DNA of 64,000 nucleotides from Pseudogracilibacillus auburnensis (GCF_003201975.1 NZ_QJJQ01000016.1:1-64000), one strand, 5' to 3'. Positions 43,903 to 52,876 are shown, counted from the stretch's first letter. The notes: generated from the sequence alone by a model not told the origin. A program made the numbers and translations.

Positions 43903-44430
43903 TTAACTTCCCCCTTTGTTCACTGCTATAGCAGTGTCATTTTGGCTATTCTTAAACTCAATTATTGTACGCAAAATAACGACGATTAACATATACAACA
44001 TGCCAATTGGTACGGATAAATAAGGGATGAACATACTAATACCAAATACAAATGCATCTGTACTTTGTAGTCCAGTAAAGGCAAATATAAACCCGTAATA
44101 AATCATGATAATTAAAAATATTGCGACAATAATATTGATCAATAGTAAAAGTCTTACTCTTTTTCTACCTACGAACTTATTTATAAACAATTCTACAAAG
44201 ATATGTTCTCCTTTTCTAATCGCTATACCCGAACCTAAAAATGAAATCCACATCATTAGATAAATCGATAGAGGGTTAGCAAAGTTTAATGGATGAAAAA
44301 AGAAATATCGTGAAATCACAGAAATTGCAGTAACAATGACAATCAATGCCAACATTACGACACATAACACTCTAACGGCTAAAGCAAGTCCTTCTTCTAT
44401 TTTTTCGACTACGTTTGTTTGCGCTTTCAT
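43903..44430 (-). CDS. dctQ: TRAP transporter small permease subunit, DctQ family (second system)
   Basis: Small membrane subunit of about 175 residues with four hydrophobic segments. The motif LSIYLMMWISFLGSGIAIRKGEHIFVE is a DctQ hallmark, recognisable in its middle part WISFLGSGIAIRKGEH. The ATG at 44430 follows GGTGG by about seven bases; the longer frame to 44451 contains that site. It sits between the binding-protein gene (101-base gap with a hairpin) and dctM (one base). Confidence 0.9.
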   Translation of the reverse strand: MKAQTNVVEKIEEGLALAVRVLCVVMLALIVIVTAISVISRYFFFHPLNFANPLSIYLMMWISFLGSGIAIRKGEHIFVELFINKFVGRKRVRLLLLINIIVAIFLIIMIYYGFIFAFTGLQSTDAFVFGISMFIPYLSVPIGMLYMLIVVILRTIIEFKNSQNDTAIAVNKGGS

Positions 44431-44480
44431 AGAACCACCACCTAAATACATTTTTAAAGAAATAAGAGAGAGATTTCGCC

Positions 44481-44513
44481 AACCATTCCAACATAAATGA
44501 TAGTAGAATGGTT
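44481..44513 (-). other. Intercistronic hairpin between dctP and dctQ (second system)
   Basis: The perfect 8-bp stem AACCATTC (44481-44488) / GAATGGTT (44506-44513) with a 17-base loop can be extended by GC pairs past a bulge. There is no T-run. It occupies the same position as the hairpins at 3714 and 18964, right after a binding-protein gene. Confidence 0.6.
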
Positions 44514-44531
44514 AGCAGTAAAGTTGAATAA

Positions 44532-45605
44532 TTATTCAGGAATAGTATATCCCCATCCCTTATCCCCAACAGGTCCTTTTGCTTCCTGTATTAAATCTAG
44601 CTTTTCCTGACTAATACCTGGGTCTCCGATAAATTGATCCCAAACTTTATCGATCGTCATTTCTTTTAGCTCTTCATAGGTTTCTTCTGGAAGTGTATAA
44701 ATTTCTACCCCAGCTTCTGTAAGAATTTGAATATCTTCTTCGACTTTTTCACCAACATACTCATGATGCCATTCTTCTGCTTCACGGGCAGCTTCAGTTA
44801 ATATTTCTTGTATATCCTCAGGAAGCCCATCCCACATATCCTGATTTACAACTGTTACATAAGAGAACCACTGGGCATTAACATCGGCAATATATTTAAC
44901 TAAATTCCCCTCATGTAAACTTGCTGAACGAATGTACGGATAAGATACAGTCACTCCATCAACCATTCCAAGTCTTAATGATTCTGGAACTTCTGGCCAG
45001 TCAACCGTCTGTCCAGCTGCTCCCCAAGCTTCATGCATTGCGACTTCCATAGGTGATCTTGAAGCACGGATGGATTTCCCAGTAAGATCGTTTATCTTTT
45101 CAATTTTGAAATCCGTTGTTGATATTTGTCTTGGGCCACCCATATCAAGTACCGAGAAAAAACGAACTCCTTGTTCTCCTAATTCCTCGTTCACAAGTCC
45201 CATAACATTTTCATCTAAAACCGCATTCCAAGCTTGCTCCTTTGATTCAAACAAAAATGGGAGATGAAAAATTTCAAAAGCAGGTGTAACTGAATTTAAA
45301 TTAGCAAAAGAATCAGCAGCGAAGTCTAAGTTTCCATTTCTAACGGCTTCAAACGTTTCTACTCCTGTTCCTAGCTGAGCGCCATGAATAACATCAATTT
45401 GAATCCTTCCATCTGACTTACTGTTAGCCAATTCAGCAAACTTTTCCAATCCTGCTGAGACAACGTTACTCTCTTCCGAAACATTACTCATTTTAAACTT
45501 GTACTCTGGTTCTCCCTCATTACCTGATGCAGAGGAACCACAACCGCCAACGATAGCAATCATGATGAGCAAAACAACTGGGATAATCATCCTTCTAATA
45601 TTCAT
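44532..45605 (-). CDS. dctP: TRAP transporter substrate-binding lipoprotein, DctP family (second system)
   Basis: Binding protein of 357 residues. The lipoprotein signal ends at the lipobox IVGGC (Cys about 22). Family features include GRIQIDVIHGAQLGTGVET, FHLPFLFESKEQAW and the substrate arginine region GKSIRASRSPMEVAM. The C-terminal KGWGYTIPE is unusual compared with the first system. It heads the operon dctP-dctQ-dctM-hydroxyacid dehydrogenase-aldehyde dehydrogenase-TSUP. The ligand is probably an organic acid or sulfonate. Confidence 0.92.
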   Translation of the reverse strand: MNIRRMIIPVVLLIMIAIVGGCGSSASGNEGEPEYKFKMSNVSEESNVVSAGLEKFAELANSKSDGRIQIDVIHGAQLGTGVETFEAVRNGNLDFAADSFANLNSVTPAFEIFHLPFLFESKEQAWNAVLDENVMGLVNEELGEQGVRFFSVLDMGGPRQISTTDFKIEKINDLTGKSIRASRSPMEVAMHEAWGAAGQTVDWPEVPESLRLGMVDGVTVSYPYIRSASLHEGNLVKYIADVNAQWFSYVTVVNQDMWDGLPEDIQEILTEAAREAEEWHHEYVGEKVEEDIQILTEAGVEIYTLPEETYEELKEMTIDKVWDQFIGDPGISQEKLDLIQEAKGPVGDKGWGYTIPE

Positions 45606-45723
45606 AAAAAATCTCTCCTCTCAAATTTTAAGTTATAGGGTAGAATGAATTTCACCATTCATATAGTTGTATGTAAATCCGAACAATCTACAGGTTTACT
45701 AAAATGTGTCGTTTTTTCACTTC

Positions 45724-45851
45724 AGGTGGTCGCTTTCCGCGGGCGGCTGATGAGCCTCCTCGCTTGAAATTAAAGGAAGGCCAACGTCGGCATACCCCTT
45801 GCCGAGGCAGGGTCTCGCCGATGCCTTTTGTCCCGCAGGAGTCGCCACCTT
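45724..45851. repeat. GC-rich REP/MITE-like dispersed repeat
   Basis: The element starts AGGTGGTCGCTTTCCGCGGG and ends TCCCGCAGGAGTCGCCACCT. These ends form an imperfect inverted repeat, and the base composition is far above that of the surroundings. Similar CGCTTTCCGCGGGCGG...CCCGCAGGAGTCGCCACCT elements are scattered in many Bacillaceae genomes. It separates the TRAP-2 operon (start 45605) from the end of the aconitase X operon. The rest of 45606-45969 has no gene; the open frame that spans the element is an artefact of its GC content. Confidence 0.75.
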
Positions 45852-45969
45852 ACGTTCCAAACTTAGTAATAAGTATTTTATATAGACAAACTATTATTAT
45901 ATTTTGGTTAATTGTTCGGATTCATAATTAAAATTAGCATTTGTGAAATTGACTCATAGGGTAAAAAAA

Positions 45970-46386
45970 TTAACTTTCGATAATGATTTGCTTTTTCTCT
46001 GCATCAAGCGTTATGCGAGTTGACTGTTTTAACAATTCAAAATACGCTTCATCAAAGCCTTCAGCAATTGGAATGTCTGCGAAGATAGCTCCTTGAACCA
46101 TGACTGGGTTAGCCTTCATAAACACTAATGCACTTGGTGCAAAACCTTTATCTTTTAACATATTTAAAGCCCAACCTGCTGCAATACCACCACGTGCATA
46201 ATCACATACTAAAATTTTCCCAGACACTTTTTGTCCATCAATCGGATGCCCTTCAACTGAAAACTCACCTGTTACCCTATTTAAATGGTATCTAGGGCTA
46301 AAGCCACCTGTCAGTACTACAACATCGCTTGTAATGGGGTCTCCAAACGCTTTTTGAATAGGGATTACATTTTTTATTTTGTTCAT
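45970..46386 (-). CDS. Aconitase X small (swivel) subunit, DUF126
   Basis: The 138-residue swivelling domain of aconitase X, a hydro-lyase related to aconitase but in a separate branch. Typical sequences are SDVVVLTGGFSPRYHLN, VSGKILVCDYARGGIAAGW and ANPVMVQGAIFADIP. It pairs with the large subunit encoded directly upstream, the two genes overlapping by four bases. Characterised bacterial aconitase X enzymes dehydrate cis-3-hydroxyproline, and archaeal ones dehydrate mevalonate 5-phosphate. Neither pathway's partner genes are nearby, so the substrate here is unknown. It is the last gene of the GntR operon. Confidence 0.88.
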   Translation of the reverse strand: MNKIKNVIPIQKAFGDPITSDVVVLTGGFSPRYHLNRVTGEFSVEGHPIDGQKVSGKILVCDYARGGIAAGWALNMLKDKGFAPSALVFMKANPVMVQGAIFADIPIAEGFDEAYFELLKQSTRITLDAEKKQIIIES

Positions 46387-47621
46387 TCTAAACTCCCCTT
46401 TACTGCGATATCAATACAATCTTCTGTTGTTCTTACTACTGGAATAAAACGGTGAGCTTTTACATTATTAGCTAACTTCACTGAATTGGTTACTAATGTA
46501 CTCCATTGATTCTTTTTTCGTATATCTGTTAAACCATCAAGAATATAGAAGCAGACCCCTCTTAAGAAGATTCCTCCAGCTTGTCGTATTGTGTTTACAA
46601 AACCACTTTGTTCTGCCTGTGTATAGGTTGATGCTGGAGTAGTAATAATCAAGGTTGTCCCTTTCGCTATCTTTTTACCTTCTAAGAGCTTTGCTACTTT
46701 AGCTATCTCGTTTAATGACAACTGAGGACCTGATAATACAATTACTCCTGCATGTGGATCTGTATATTCAAACGACTTGTATTCATTCGTCATATCTTCT
46801 TCCGTAATTGTTATTACTTCTAATTCTTTCCCACCAGTTGCTGCTTCAAGTGTTGGTGCTTCAGGAGTGACACCGACTACATGAAACATTGCTAATGACC
46901 AAGTTGCCATACTAGCTCCAAGATGTTTTAAGTCATCTGAGTCAGGATTAAATGTTGCAACATTTGTAATAACTGGAACTTGATTATAATCAAATACTTT
47001 CGCTCCGATTATCCGACCAAGTATTCCCCAGTCAGCCAAATCATTCAATTCTGCTTGAACATCAAATACGATTGACCCTTTACGATTTTCTTCCAGATGA
47101 AATCCATATTCTGGCACTCGACCTGTAAGTGCCGCTGAAATTACCGCGGGGCCACTTTCAAAATTTGTCCGCGATCCAAAGATAGAATTTGCGTATATTA
47201 CTGTTCCGGTATCTCCCCAAGCAATATGTTCATTTATGTGCGGTTGAGAGGCAACTTGGTAATTGATACACGTATCAATTGTCATCGCCCCAAGATCTTT
47301 TACGGTATCGATCACTTTTCTTTCCTTTGCGATCATTTCTTCTTTCTGTCCAAGCGTACTTCCCTCATCAAATTCAATACATCTTGCATTACTTGTCGTT
47401 GGGACAGTAAACTTACCAGCTTTATTTGTAAGGCCTTTCAAAAAATTTAACCCAAGATCTCCCATTACTTCAATATCTGCTGTAATATGAGCTTGTGTAA
47501 CTGGTACAAATCGCTTTGCATTAAAATATTTCCCTACCCGAATTTGATATTCGATAGCTTGTTTTACTGGCTCACCATATTCTCCATCTAACATGGACTG
47601 TTCTTCAGCGTTTAATTTCAT
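46383..47621 (-). CDS. Aconitase X large catalytic subunit, DUF521
   Basis: Catalytic subunit of aconitase X, 412 residues, holding the predicted iron-sulfur cluster site. Recognisable stretches are LNAEEQSMLDGEYGEPVKQA, VPVTQAHITADIEVMGDLG, PTTSNARCIEFD, DTCINYQVASQPHINEHIAW and ANSIFGSRTNFESGPAVISA. The two cysteines in SNARC and DTCIN plus one in RGVCFYILDG could be cluster ligands. It starts after GGAGG with good spacing and overlaps the small-subunit gene. A dehydration or hydration of a hydroxyacid in the pathway is the expected reaction. Confidence 0.9.
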   Translation of the reverse strand: MKLNAEEQSMLDGEYGEPVKQAIEYQIRVGKYFNAKRFVPVTQAHITADIEVMGDLGLNFLKGLTNKAGKFTVPTTSNARCIEFDEGSTLGQKEEMIAKERKVIDTVKDLGAMTIDTCINYQVASQPHINEHIAWGDTGTVIYANSIFGSRTNFESGPAVISAALTGRVPEYGFHLEENRKGSIVFDVQAELNDLADWGILGRIIGAKVFDYNQVPVITNVATFNPDSDDLKHLGASMATWSLAMFHVVGVTPEAPTLEAATGGKELEVITITEEDMTNEYKSFEYTDPHAGVIVLSGPQLSLNEIAKVAKLLEGKKIAKGTTLIITTPASTYTQAEQSGFVNTIRQAGGIFLRGVCFYILDGLTDIRKKNQWSTLVTNSVKLANNVKAHRFIPVVRTTEDCIDIAVKGSLE

Positions 47622-47670
47622 AAAAATCCTCCTAGTGTCCTAATTCGTTAGCTAGTTGATTGAACTTTGA

Positions 47671-48459
47671 TTAGCTTTCTGCTCGATAAAACGCTGCAGT
47701 CATACCTCCGTCTACTGGTACAATTGCACCAGTTATAAAACTTGCTTCATCAGATGCTAAAAAGTTTACTAGATTAGCTACTTCTTCTGGCTTTCCTATC
47801 CGGTCAGCTGGGATTAAAGACTTCATAATATCAAAATGTTCCTGCGGATTATCCGGGTTAAGCTCTCTGGCAACTCGTTTCGTAATTTCTGTGAGAATGG
47901 TAGCTGGAGCAATTGCGTTTACTCGAATATTTTGCTTTGCATTTTCCACGGCTGCAGTTTTCGTTAACCCGACTACAGCATGTTTACTTGCAACATAGGC
48001 ACTTCGATTAAGCATCCCTCTTGTCCCATGAACAGAAGCTGTATTTACAATACTTCCACTTCCTTGTTCTTGCATTACTTGAAGTACATACTTCATTCCC
48101 AGGAAAACACCTGTTGTATTTACTTCCATCACCCGACTGAACATTTCTTCATCATACGTGCTTGTCGCAGTAACTTCTGCATCGATCCCTGCATTATTAA
48201 AGAAAACATCGATTCTACCAAATTGGTCAACTGCTTCGTTCACAAAGTTTTTAACTTCATCTTTTTTAGTGACATTCGCCTGTACAAAATGAACATCAGA
48301 TGTTATTTTTTTTATTACTTCAATTGTTTGAGTTGCTGCTTCTTCATTCAAGTCAACGAGGACAAGCTTTGCTCCTTCATTTGCAAATCGCTCCGCAACT
48401 GCTCGGCCAAGACCTCCACCTGCTCCAGTAATGATGGCTACTTTTCCTTCTAATCTCAT
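47671..48459 (-). CDS. Short-chain dehydrogenase/reductase
   Basis: Classical SDR of 262 residues, NAD(P)-dependent. The Rossmann glycine motif is [16 protein letters not shown], followed by NNAGIDAE. The active site has Ser in VNTASVHG and the Tyr/Lys pair in [16 protein letters not shown]. The end [19 protein letters not shown] is standard. Asp in [10 protein letters not shown] favours NAD over NADP. It most likely oxidises a hydroxyl group to a ketone in the pathway of this operon. It follows DUF35 by 31 bases and has a GGAGG site. Confidence 0.9.
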   Translation of the reverse strand: MRLEGKVAIITGAGGGLGRAVAERFANEGAKLVLVDLNEEAATQTIEVIKKITSDVHFVQANVTKKDEVKNFVNEAVDQFGRIDVFFNNAGIDAEVTATSTYDEEMFSRVMEVNTTGVFLGMKYVLQVMQEQGSGSIVNTASVHGTRGMLNRSAYVASKHAVVGLTKTAAVENAKQNIRVNAIAPATILTEITKRVARELNPDNPQEHFDIMKSLIPADRIGKPEEVANLVNFLASDEASFITGAIVPVDGGMTAAFYRAES

Positions 48460-48490
48460 TTTGATTTCCTCCTGTGTATACTACTCATTT

Positions 48491-48895
48491 TTAATTGCTA
48501 GGTTTAAATAATGGAAGTTTTACTGAATCCCTTTGCTCAAAAACTACTTCAACTGGCATACCACATGTTATATCTTCTAAATCGCATTGAACGATATTAG
48601 TAATCATTCGAACCCCTTCATCTAAATCTACTAATGCCGGGATGTAGGGTACATCATCAGAAAAGCCTGGTGGTCCATATCGAACAATCGTGTAGGAATA
48701 TACTTTTCCTTTTCCTGAGCTCTCTTTCCACTCGATGTTTGTACTCATACAATGAGGGCAAACAATTCTTGGATAATAGATATAATGGTTACAATCATTA
48801 CAGTATTGAAGTAAAAGCTTTTCCTCATTGCACCCTTCCCAAAACTTTTTTGAATCATGATCAATTTTGGGAATTGGTTTTGCAAAACTTGCCAT
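48491..48895 (-). CDS. DUF35 OB-fold/zinc-ribbon protein, partner of the thiolase-like protein
   Basis: Protein of 134 residues with an N-terminal zinc ribbon (CNDCNHYIYYPRIVCPHC) and a C-terminal OB fold (GKGKVYSYTIVRYGPPGF). DUF35 proteins bind acyl-CoA and form complexes with thiolase-like enzymes, for example Ltp2-DUF35 aldolases of steroid degradation or archaeal thiolases. The start lies one base after the stop of the thiolase-like gene, so the pair is surely made together. Confidence 0.9.
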   Translation of the reverse strand: MASFAKPIPKIDHDSKKFWEGCNEEKLLLQYCNDCNHYIYYPRIVCPHCMSTNIEWKESSGKGKVYSYTIVRYGPPGFSDDVPYIPALVDLDEGVRMITNIVQCDLEDITCGMPVEVVFEQRDSVKLPLFKPSN

Positions 48896-48896
48896 G

Positions 48897-50057
48897 TTAA
48901 TCCCTCCCTAGAATACAAACCGATGTTGAGGATAAGACGCCACCAGTACCGTTTACTAATGCGGTTTTTGCGTCTTTTATTTGCCTTTTGTCGGATTCTC
49001 CTCTTAATTGTCTAACTGCTTCTATTAATAGAAAGATACCGTACATACCTGGATGACAATAGGATAATCCTCCTCCATTTGTGTTTAATGGAAACGTCCC
49101 TCCTGGTCCGATTCCCCGACTAGCTATAAAATCTGCTGCTTCCCCTGGCTTACAAAACCCTAAAGACTCCAGTGTAATGAGAACCGTAATCGTAAAAGAA
49201 TCATATACTTGTACAACATCAATATCCTCATGTCTTAAACCAGACATCTCAAATGCTTTTTTCCCAGACACCGCTGCCGAAGAGACAGTCAAATCAGGCA
49301 TTGCCTGTATGGACCAATGAGAGTGAGATTCTCCGTGTCCCAATACCCAGACTGGCTTTTTTCTACAATTCTTCGCTCGTTCAGGGGAAACAAGTACGAT
49401 TGCTCCCGCGCCATCTGTTACAAGACAACAATCTAACTTATGTAACGGATCATTAATCACCGGAGAATTTAGCACATCCTCAACGGTTAAATCATCTCGT
49501 TTTGTTGCCTTTGGATTCAGTTTTGCCCATTCTCTGGCTGCTACTGCTACTTCTGCTAAACTTTCTGAACCAACGTTATATTGATGCATATATCTATTCG
49601 CAGCCATCGCATACGACCCGATTGGGAATGGTAACCCAAAAGGAGATTCATATTGCGCCGTTAAAATAGGTGGCATACCCGTATTTCTTGAACGATCTGA
49701 CCTTTGTGTACTACCATAGACGATTAAAGCTACTTCACATTTCCCTTCCTTAATTGCTGCAGCTGCATGTCCTACATGTGCTTCAAAAGAAGAGCCTCCA
49801 ATATTGGTTGAATCTGTGTATGTAGGCTCAATTCCTAAGTATTCAGATAATAAAGCTGAAGGGGCAGTACCGTAACCTGGCTGATGCCACATACCTGTAA
49901 CAAACATGCCGTCCACTTCTTCTTTTTTTATCCCAGCGTCTTCCAATGCGCCTTTAGCTGCTAGCGCTTGAATCTGTAAAACGGTTAATCCATCTTTAAC
50001 CTTCCCATTTTCCAGTTCTACTTCTTCAACCCCAACAATTGCAATATTGTCTTTCAT
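48897..50057 (-). CDS. SCP2-type thiolase-like protein lacking the nucleophilic cysteine
   Basis: Thiolase-fold protein of 386 residues. The N-terminal half has TDSTNIGGSSFEAHVGHAAA (about 81-100), where a true thiolase has its acylated cysteine; here it is Gly/Ser. The second half has the conserved DVVQVYDSFTITVLITLE and the CHPGMYG region with the catalytic histidine. Loss of the cysteine is known in the Ltp2/DitF-like branch, whose members perform retro-aldol cleavage of acyl-CoAs with a DUF35 partner. A DUF35 gene follows immediately. I therefore favour aldolase over thiolase activity, producing two acyl fragments, but this is inferred. Confidence 0.85.
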   Translation of the reverse strand: MKDNIAIVGVEEVELENGKVKDGLTVLQIQALAAKGALEDAGIKKEEVDGMFVTGMWHQPGYGTAPSALLSEYLGIEPTYTDSTNIGGSSFEAHVGHAAAAIKEGKCEVALIVYGSTQRSDRSRNTGMPPILTAQYESPFGLPFPIGSYAMAANRYMHQYNVGSESLAEVAVAAREWAKLNPKATKRDDLTVEDVLNSPVINDPLHKLDCCLVTDGAGAIVLVSPERAKNCRKKPVWVLGHGESHSHWSIQAMPDLTVSSAAVSGKKAFEMSGLRHEDIDVVQVYDSFTITVLITLESLGFCKPGEAADFIASRGIGPGGTFPLNTNGGGLSYCHPGMYGIFLLIEAVRQLRGESDKRQIKDAKTALVNGTGGVLSSTSVCILGRD

Positions 50058-50081
50058 TTTTCAACCTCTTTCCGTGCTCCA

Positions 50082-51422
50082 TTATTTCTGATTAGCCAAT
50101 AAATGTGAATTTTCCAACCATTTAGTGTTAAATGAACCTTCCAAAAATTCATTATTTTCCAAAATCAGTAAATGAAGTGGTATCGTTGTTTTAATCCCTT
50201 CGACATAAAAGGATTGTAATGTTGTTTTCAATTTATTAATAGCTTCTTCTCTCGTCTCACCTTTTACAATTACTTTTCCAACCATCGAGTCATAAAATGG
50301 TTGAATTTCGTAGCCACTATAACAAAATGTTTCTACTCTAATGCCTAATCCACTAGGAACAATATACTCACTAATCAATCCAGGGGATGGCATAAAATTA
50401 TTTTCAGGATCTTCTGCATTTACTCTGCTTTCAATACTGTGACCAGATAGTACAATATCTTCCTGCTTGATCGAAAGTTCTTCCCCTTCACTAATTCGGA
50501 TTTGTTCCTTGACAATGTCGATCCCTGTAACCATCTCTGTAACTGGATGTTCTACTTGAATTCTTGTATTCATTTCAATGAAATAATGTGCTTCTCGGTC
50601 GACATCCACAAGAAATTCAATTGTGCCAGCGTTAACATAGTCCGTTTCAGTAGTTAATCTAACAGCATCTGTATACAATCTGTCTCTTAACGTATCAGGA
50701 ATAAAAGCACAAGGCGTTTCTTCTATTAATTTTTGGTGTCTTCGTTGAATCGAACACTCTCTTTCACCAAGGTGGACTACATTCCCATGACTATCGGCTA
50801 ATATTTGTACTTCTACGTGACGTGCATTTTCAATATATCTTTCTACATATACAGAACTATCACCAAAAGCAGCATTTGCCTCTTTTTTTGCTTCCTGTAT
50901 AGCTTCTTTTAATTGATCGGGACGATGGACGATTCGCATTCCTTTTCCGCCCCCACCGGCCGCTGCTTTAATGAGTAAAGGAAAATCAGATGGATCAGCT
51001 TTTTCAACGTCTCCTTCTATTCCTTCTATGATTGACACCCCGGCTTTTTTGGCAGTATCTCTAGCAGCAATTTTGTCTCCCATTAGATCAATATGGTCCG
51101 CTTTTGGGCCAATAAAGATAATGTTTTCTTCCTCACACTTGCGAGCAAATGCCGCATCTTCTGCAAGGAAACCATATCCTGGATGGATCGCGTCTGCTTT
51201 ATATGCATGAGCTATTTCTAGAAGACTATCCATTTTTAAGTAACTTAAGTTAGAGGGAGCGGGACCGATACATACCTTTTGATCTGCCATCTTCACGTGT
51301 AAAGAGTCTGCATCAGCTTTTGAGTAAACCGCGATCGTCTTTATCCCCATCTCTTGACAAGCTCGAATAACTCGAACAGCAATTTCACCTCTATTGCCAA
51401 TTAAGATTTTTTTTATTTTCAT
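50082..51422 (-). CDS. Biotin carboxylase subunit (AccC-type)
   Basis: ATP-grasp enzyme of 446 residues that carboxylates biotin with bicarbonate and ATP. It has the start KKILIGNRGEIAVRVIRAC, HPGYGFLAEDAAFA, the glycine-rich lid IKAAAGGGGKGMRIV, ECSIQRRHQKLIEE and the catalytic MNTRIQVEHPVTEMVTGID. The ATG overlaps the carboxyltransferase stop by four bases. It is a second copy in function, since the genome must have housekeeping accC elsewhere, and belongs to a dedicated three-subunit carboxylase with 51419-52876 and 52873-53436. Confidence 0.93.
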   Translation of the reverse strand: MKIKKILIGNRGEIAVRVIRACQEMGIKTIAVYSKADADSLHVKMADQKVCIGPAPSNLSYLKMDSLLEIAHAYKADAIHPGYGFLAEDAAFARKCEEENIIFIGPKADHIDLMGDKIAARDTAKKAGVSIIEGIEGDVEKADPSDFPLLIKAAAGGGGKGMRIVHRPDQLKEAIQEAKKEANAAFGDSSVYVERYIENARHVEVQILADSHGNVVHLGERECSIQRRHQKLIEETPCAFIPDTLRDRLYTDAVRLTTETDYVNAGTIEFLVDVDREAHYFIEMNTRIQVEHPVTEMVTGIDIVKEQIRISEGEELSIKQEDIVLSGHSIESRVNAEDPENNFMPSPGLISEYIVPSGLGIRVETFCYSGYEIQPFYDSMVGKVIVKGETREEAINKLKTTLQSFYVEGIKTTIPLHLLILENNEFLEGSFNTKWLENSHLLANQK

Positions 51423-52876
51423 TGCATTGCTCCTAACTTTATTTTTGTACGACCATTTGAAATTTTTACAAAGCCGATATCTTTACTTTCCGTTAATTTC
51501 TTTAAGAGTGTTAATGTAGAATTTTTCGTCATATCATAATCTGTGTTAATCGGTCCGGCCTTTTTCATTTCGTCTACGTGATTACCTTTGATTAAATAGC
51601 GTAAAATTCTTTCTTCATCTGTCATATTAGGAAAGCGCTTTCTAAGTTCAGGAACAAATTCCTCTTCTTTCTTTTCTAGTGGAATGTTCTTTGAGCCACT
51701 TTCGACAATTTTATCGATGATATTTCCATCAATCGGTGCAATCAACTTTCCGTAATGACCGAGTACGTATTTTTTCACTTCATCTGGTACCACTTTATAC
51801 CTTTCCCCATTCATCACGTTAAAGACAGCCTGCGTGCCAACGAGTTGAGAAAAAGGCGTTACCATGATTGGCCAGGCGAGTTCCTCCCGAATTCTTGAAA
51901 TTTCCTCTAACACTGCGTCATATTTATCTTTAATTCCAGCTGCTTCTAGTTGGGAAACCATGTTCGAAAGCATCCCACCTGGAATTTGATGTTTATAATG
52001 AAAAGCGTCATATTCATTTGCCTGTCCTAACGGAAAACCTTCTCGCTCCGCAACTTCTGTAAAATGGTTACTTATGTCATCGATTAGTTGTTCATTCACT
52101 TTTACTCGGTAACCTAAATCCTTTAAATTTTTCACTAACGTCTGTGTTGTTGGTTGAGATGATGCATTTGATAAAGGGGAAACGGCTGTATGAATGATAT
52201 CTACTCCGGCTTTCACCCCTTCGAGATAAACAAGAGGTGCCAAGCCAGTTAAGCAGTGACTATGCAGCTCAAGTGGTATATCCCCAAGTATTTCTTTCAT
52301 TGCTGGTACTAGTGTCTTTACTCGTTCAGGCGTTAGAACTCCACCAGCATCTTTCAACATCACAGCATCTACGTCTGCTCTTTCGATTAATTCCTTTGTT
52401 TTTTGTTTATACAATTCATCTGTATGGATTGGGCTTTCACTAAAAACTAGTGCTCCAACAGTCTTAGCTCCTAATTTTTTCGCATGTTTCAAAGAACCTT
52501 CCATGTTATTAATATCGAGAAGCCCATCGAATACAGCGATTTTTCCAATCCCGTTGTCAACCATTTTTTCTACCATTAACTCGACAAGATCATCTGAGAA
52601 CATATCGAATCCGATTAAATTTTTACTACGCATCCAAGCAATAGTCGGAACACTCGTAATTTTTTCATTGACAATTCGAATTCTCTCCCATGGATCCTCT
52701 CCTAAATAACGTACACATGCATCGAAATGGGCCATAGCCATTAATTCTACGGAATCATACCCAACATCATTTATTTTCTCCAAAACGGGCATCATCATTG
52801 GTGTTGTCATTCTTGTTGCCCATAAACTTTGATGTCCGTCTCGTAAAGTTGTATCAATAATCTTTACTTCCTTCAT
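51419..52876 (-). CDS. Pyruvate carboxylase/oxaloacetate decarboxylase-type carboxyltransferase
   Basis: Carboxyltransferase of the PYC/OadA/transcarboxylase-5S family, 485 residues, moving CO2 between biotin and a keto acid. Features: the start IDTTLRDGHQSLWATRM with metal and substrate residues, DACVRYLGEDPWERIR, the carbamylated-lysine site VMLKDAGGVLTP and the metal ligands in LELHSHCLTG. The conserved PGGMLSNMVSQL and VTPFSQLVGTQAVFNV complete the match. There is no attached biotin domain; that is a separate gene. Neither OadB nor OadG is present, so it is not a sodium pump. The acceptor could be pyruvate or another 2-keto acid, in either direction. Confidence 0.9.
   Translation of the reverse strand: MKEVKIIDTTLRDGHQSLWATRMTTPMMMPVLEKINDVGYDSVELMAMAHFDACVRYLGEDPWERIRIVNEKITSVPTIAWMRSKNLIGFDMFSDDLVELMVEKMVDNGIGKIAVFDGLLDINNMEGSLKHAKKLGAKTVGALVFSESPIHTDELYKQKTKELIERADVDAVMLKDAGGVLTPERVKTLVPAMKEILGDIPLELHSHCLTGLAPLVYLEGVKAGVDIIHTAVSPLSNASSQPTTQTLVKNLKDLGYRVKVNEQLIDDISNHFTEVAEREGFPLGQANEYDAFHYKHQIPGGMLSNMVSQLEAAGIKDKYDAVLEEISRIREELAWPIMVTPFSQLVGTQAVFNVMNGERYKVVPDEVKKYVLGHYGKLIAPIDGNIIDKIVESGSKNIPLEKKEEEFVPELRKRFPNMTDEERILRYLIKGNHVDEMKKAGPINTDYDMTKNSTLTLLKKLTESKDIGFVKISNGRTKIKLGAMQ

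Noticed and set aside
45704-45931. Open frame of 75 codons on the plus strand
   Set aside because: It is produced by the GC-rich dispersed repeat, which has few stop codons; there is no ribosome binding site.
46383-47621. Ordinary aconitase or isopropylmalate dehydratase
   Set aside because: The sequence belongs to the separate aconitase X (DUF521) branch with its own DUF126 subunit, and lacks the normal aconitase cluster motifs.
51419-52876. Sodium-pumping oxaloacetate decarboxylase
   Set aside because: There is no OadB or OadG membrane subunit gene, and a biotin carboxylase is present, so ATP-dependent carboxylation or transcarboxylation is more likely.
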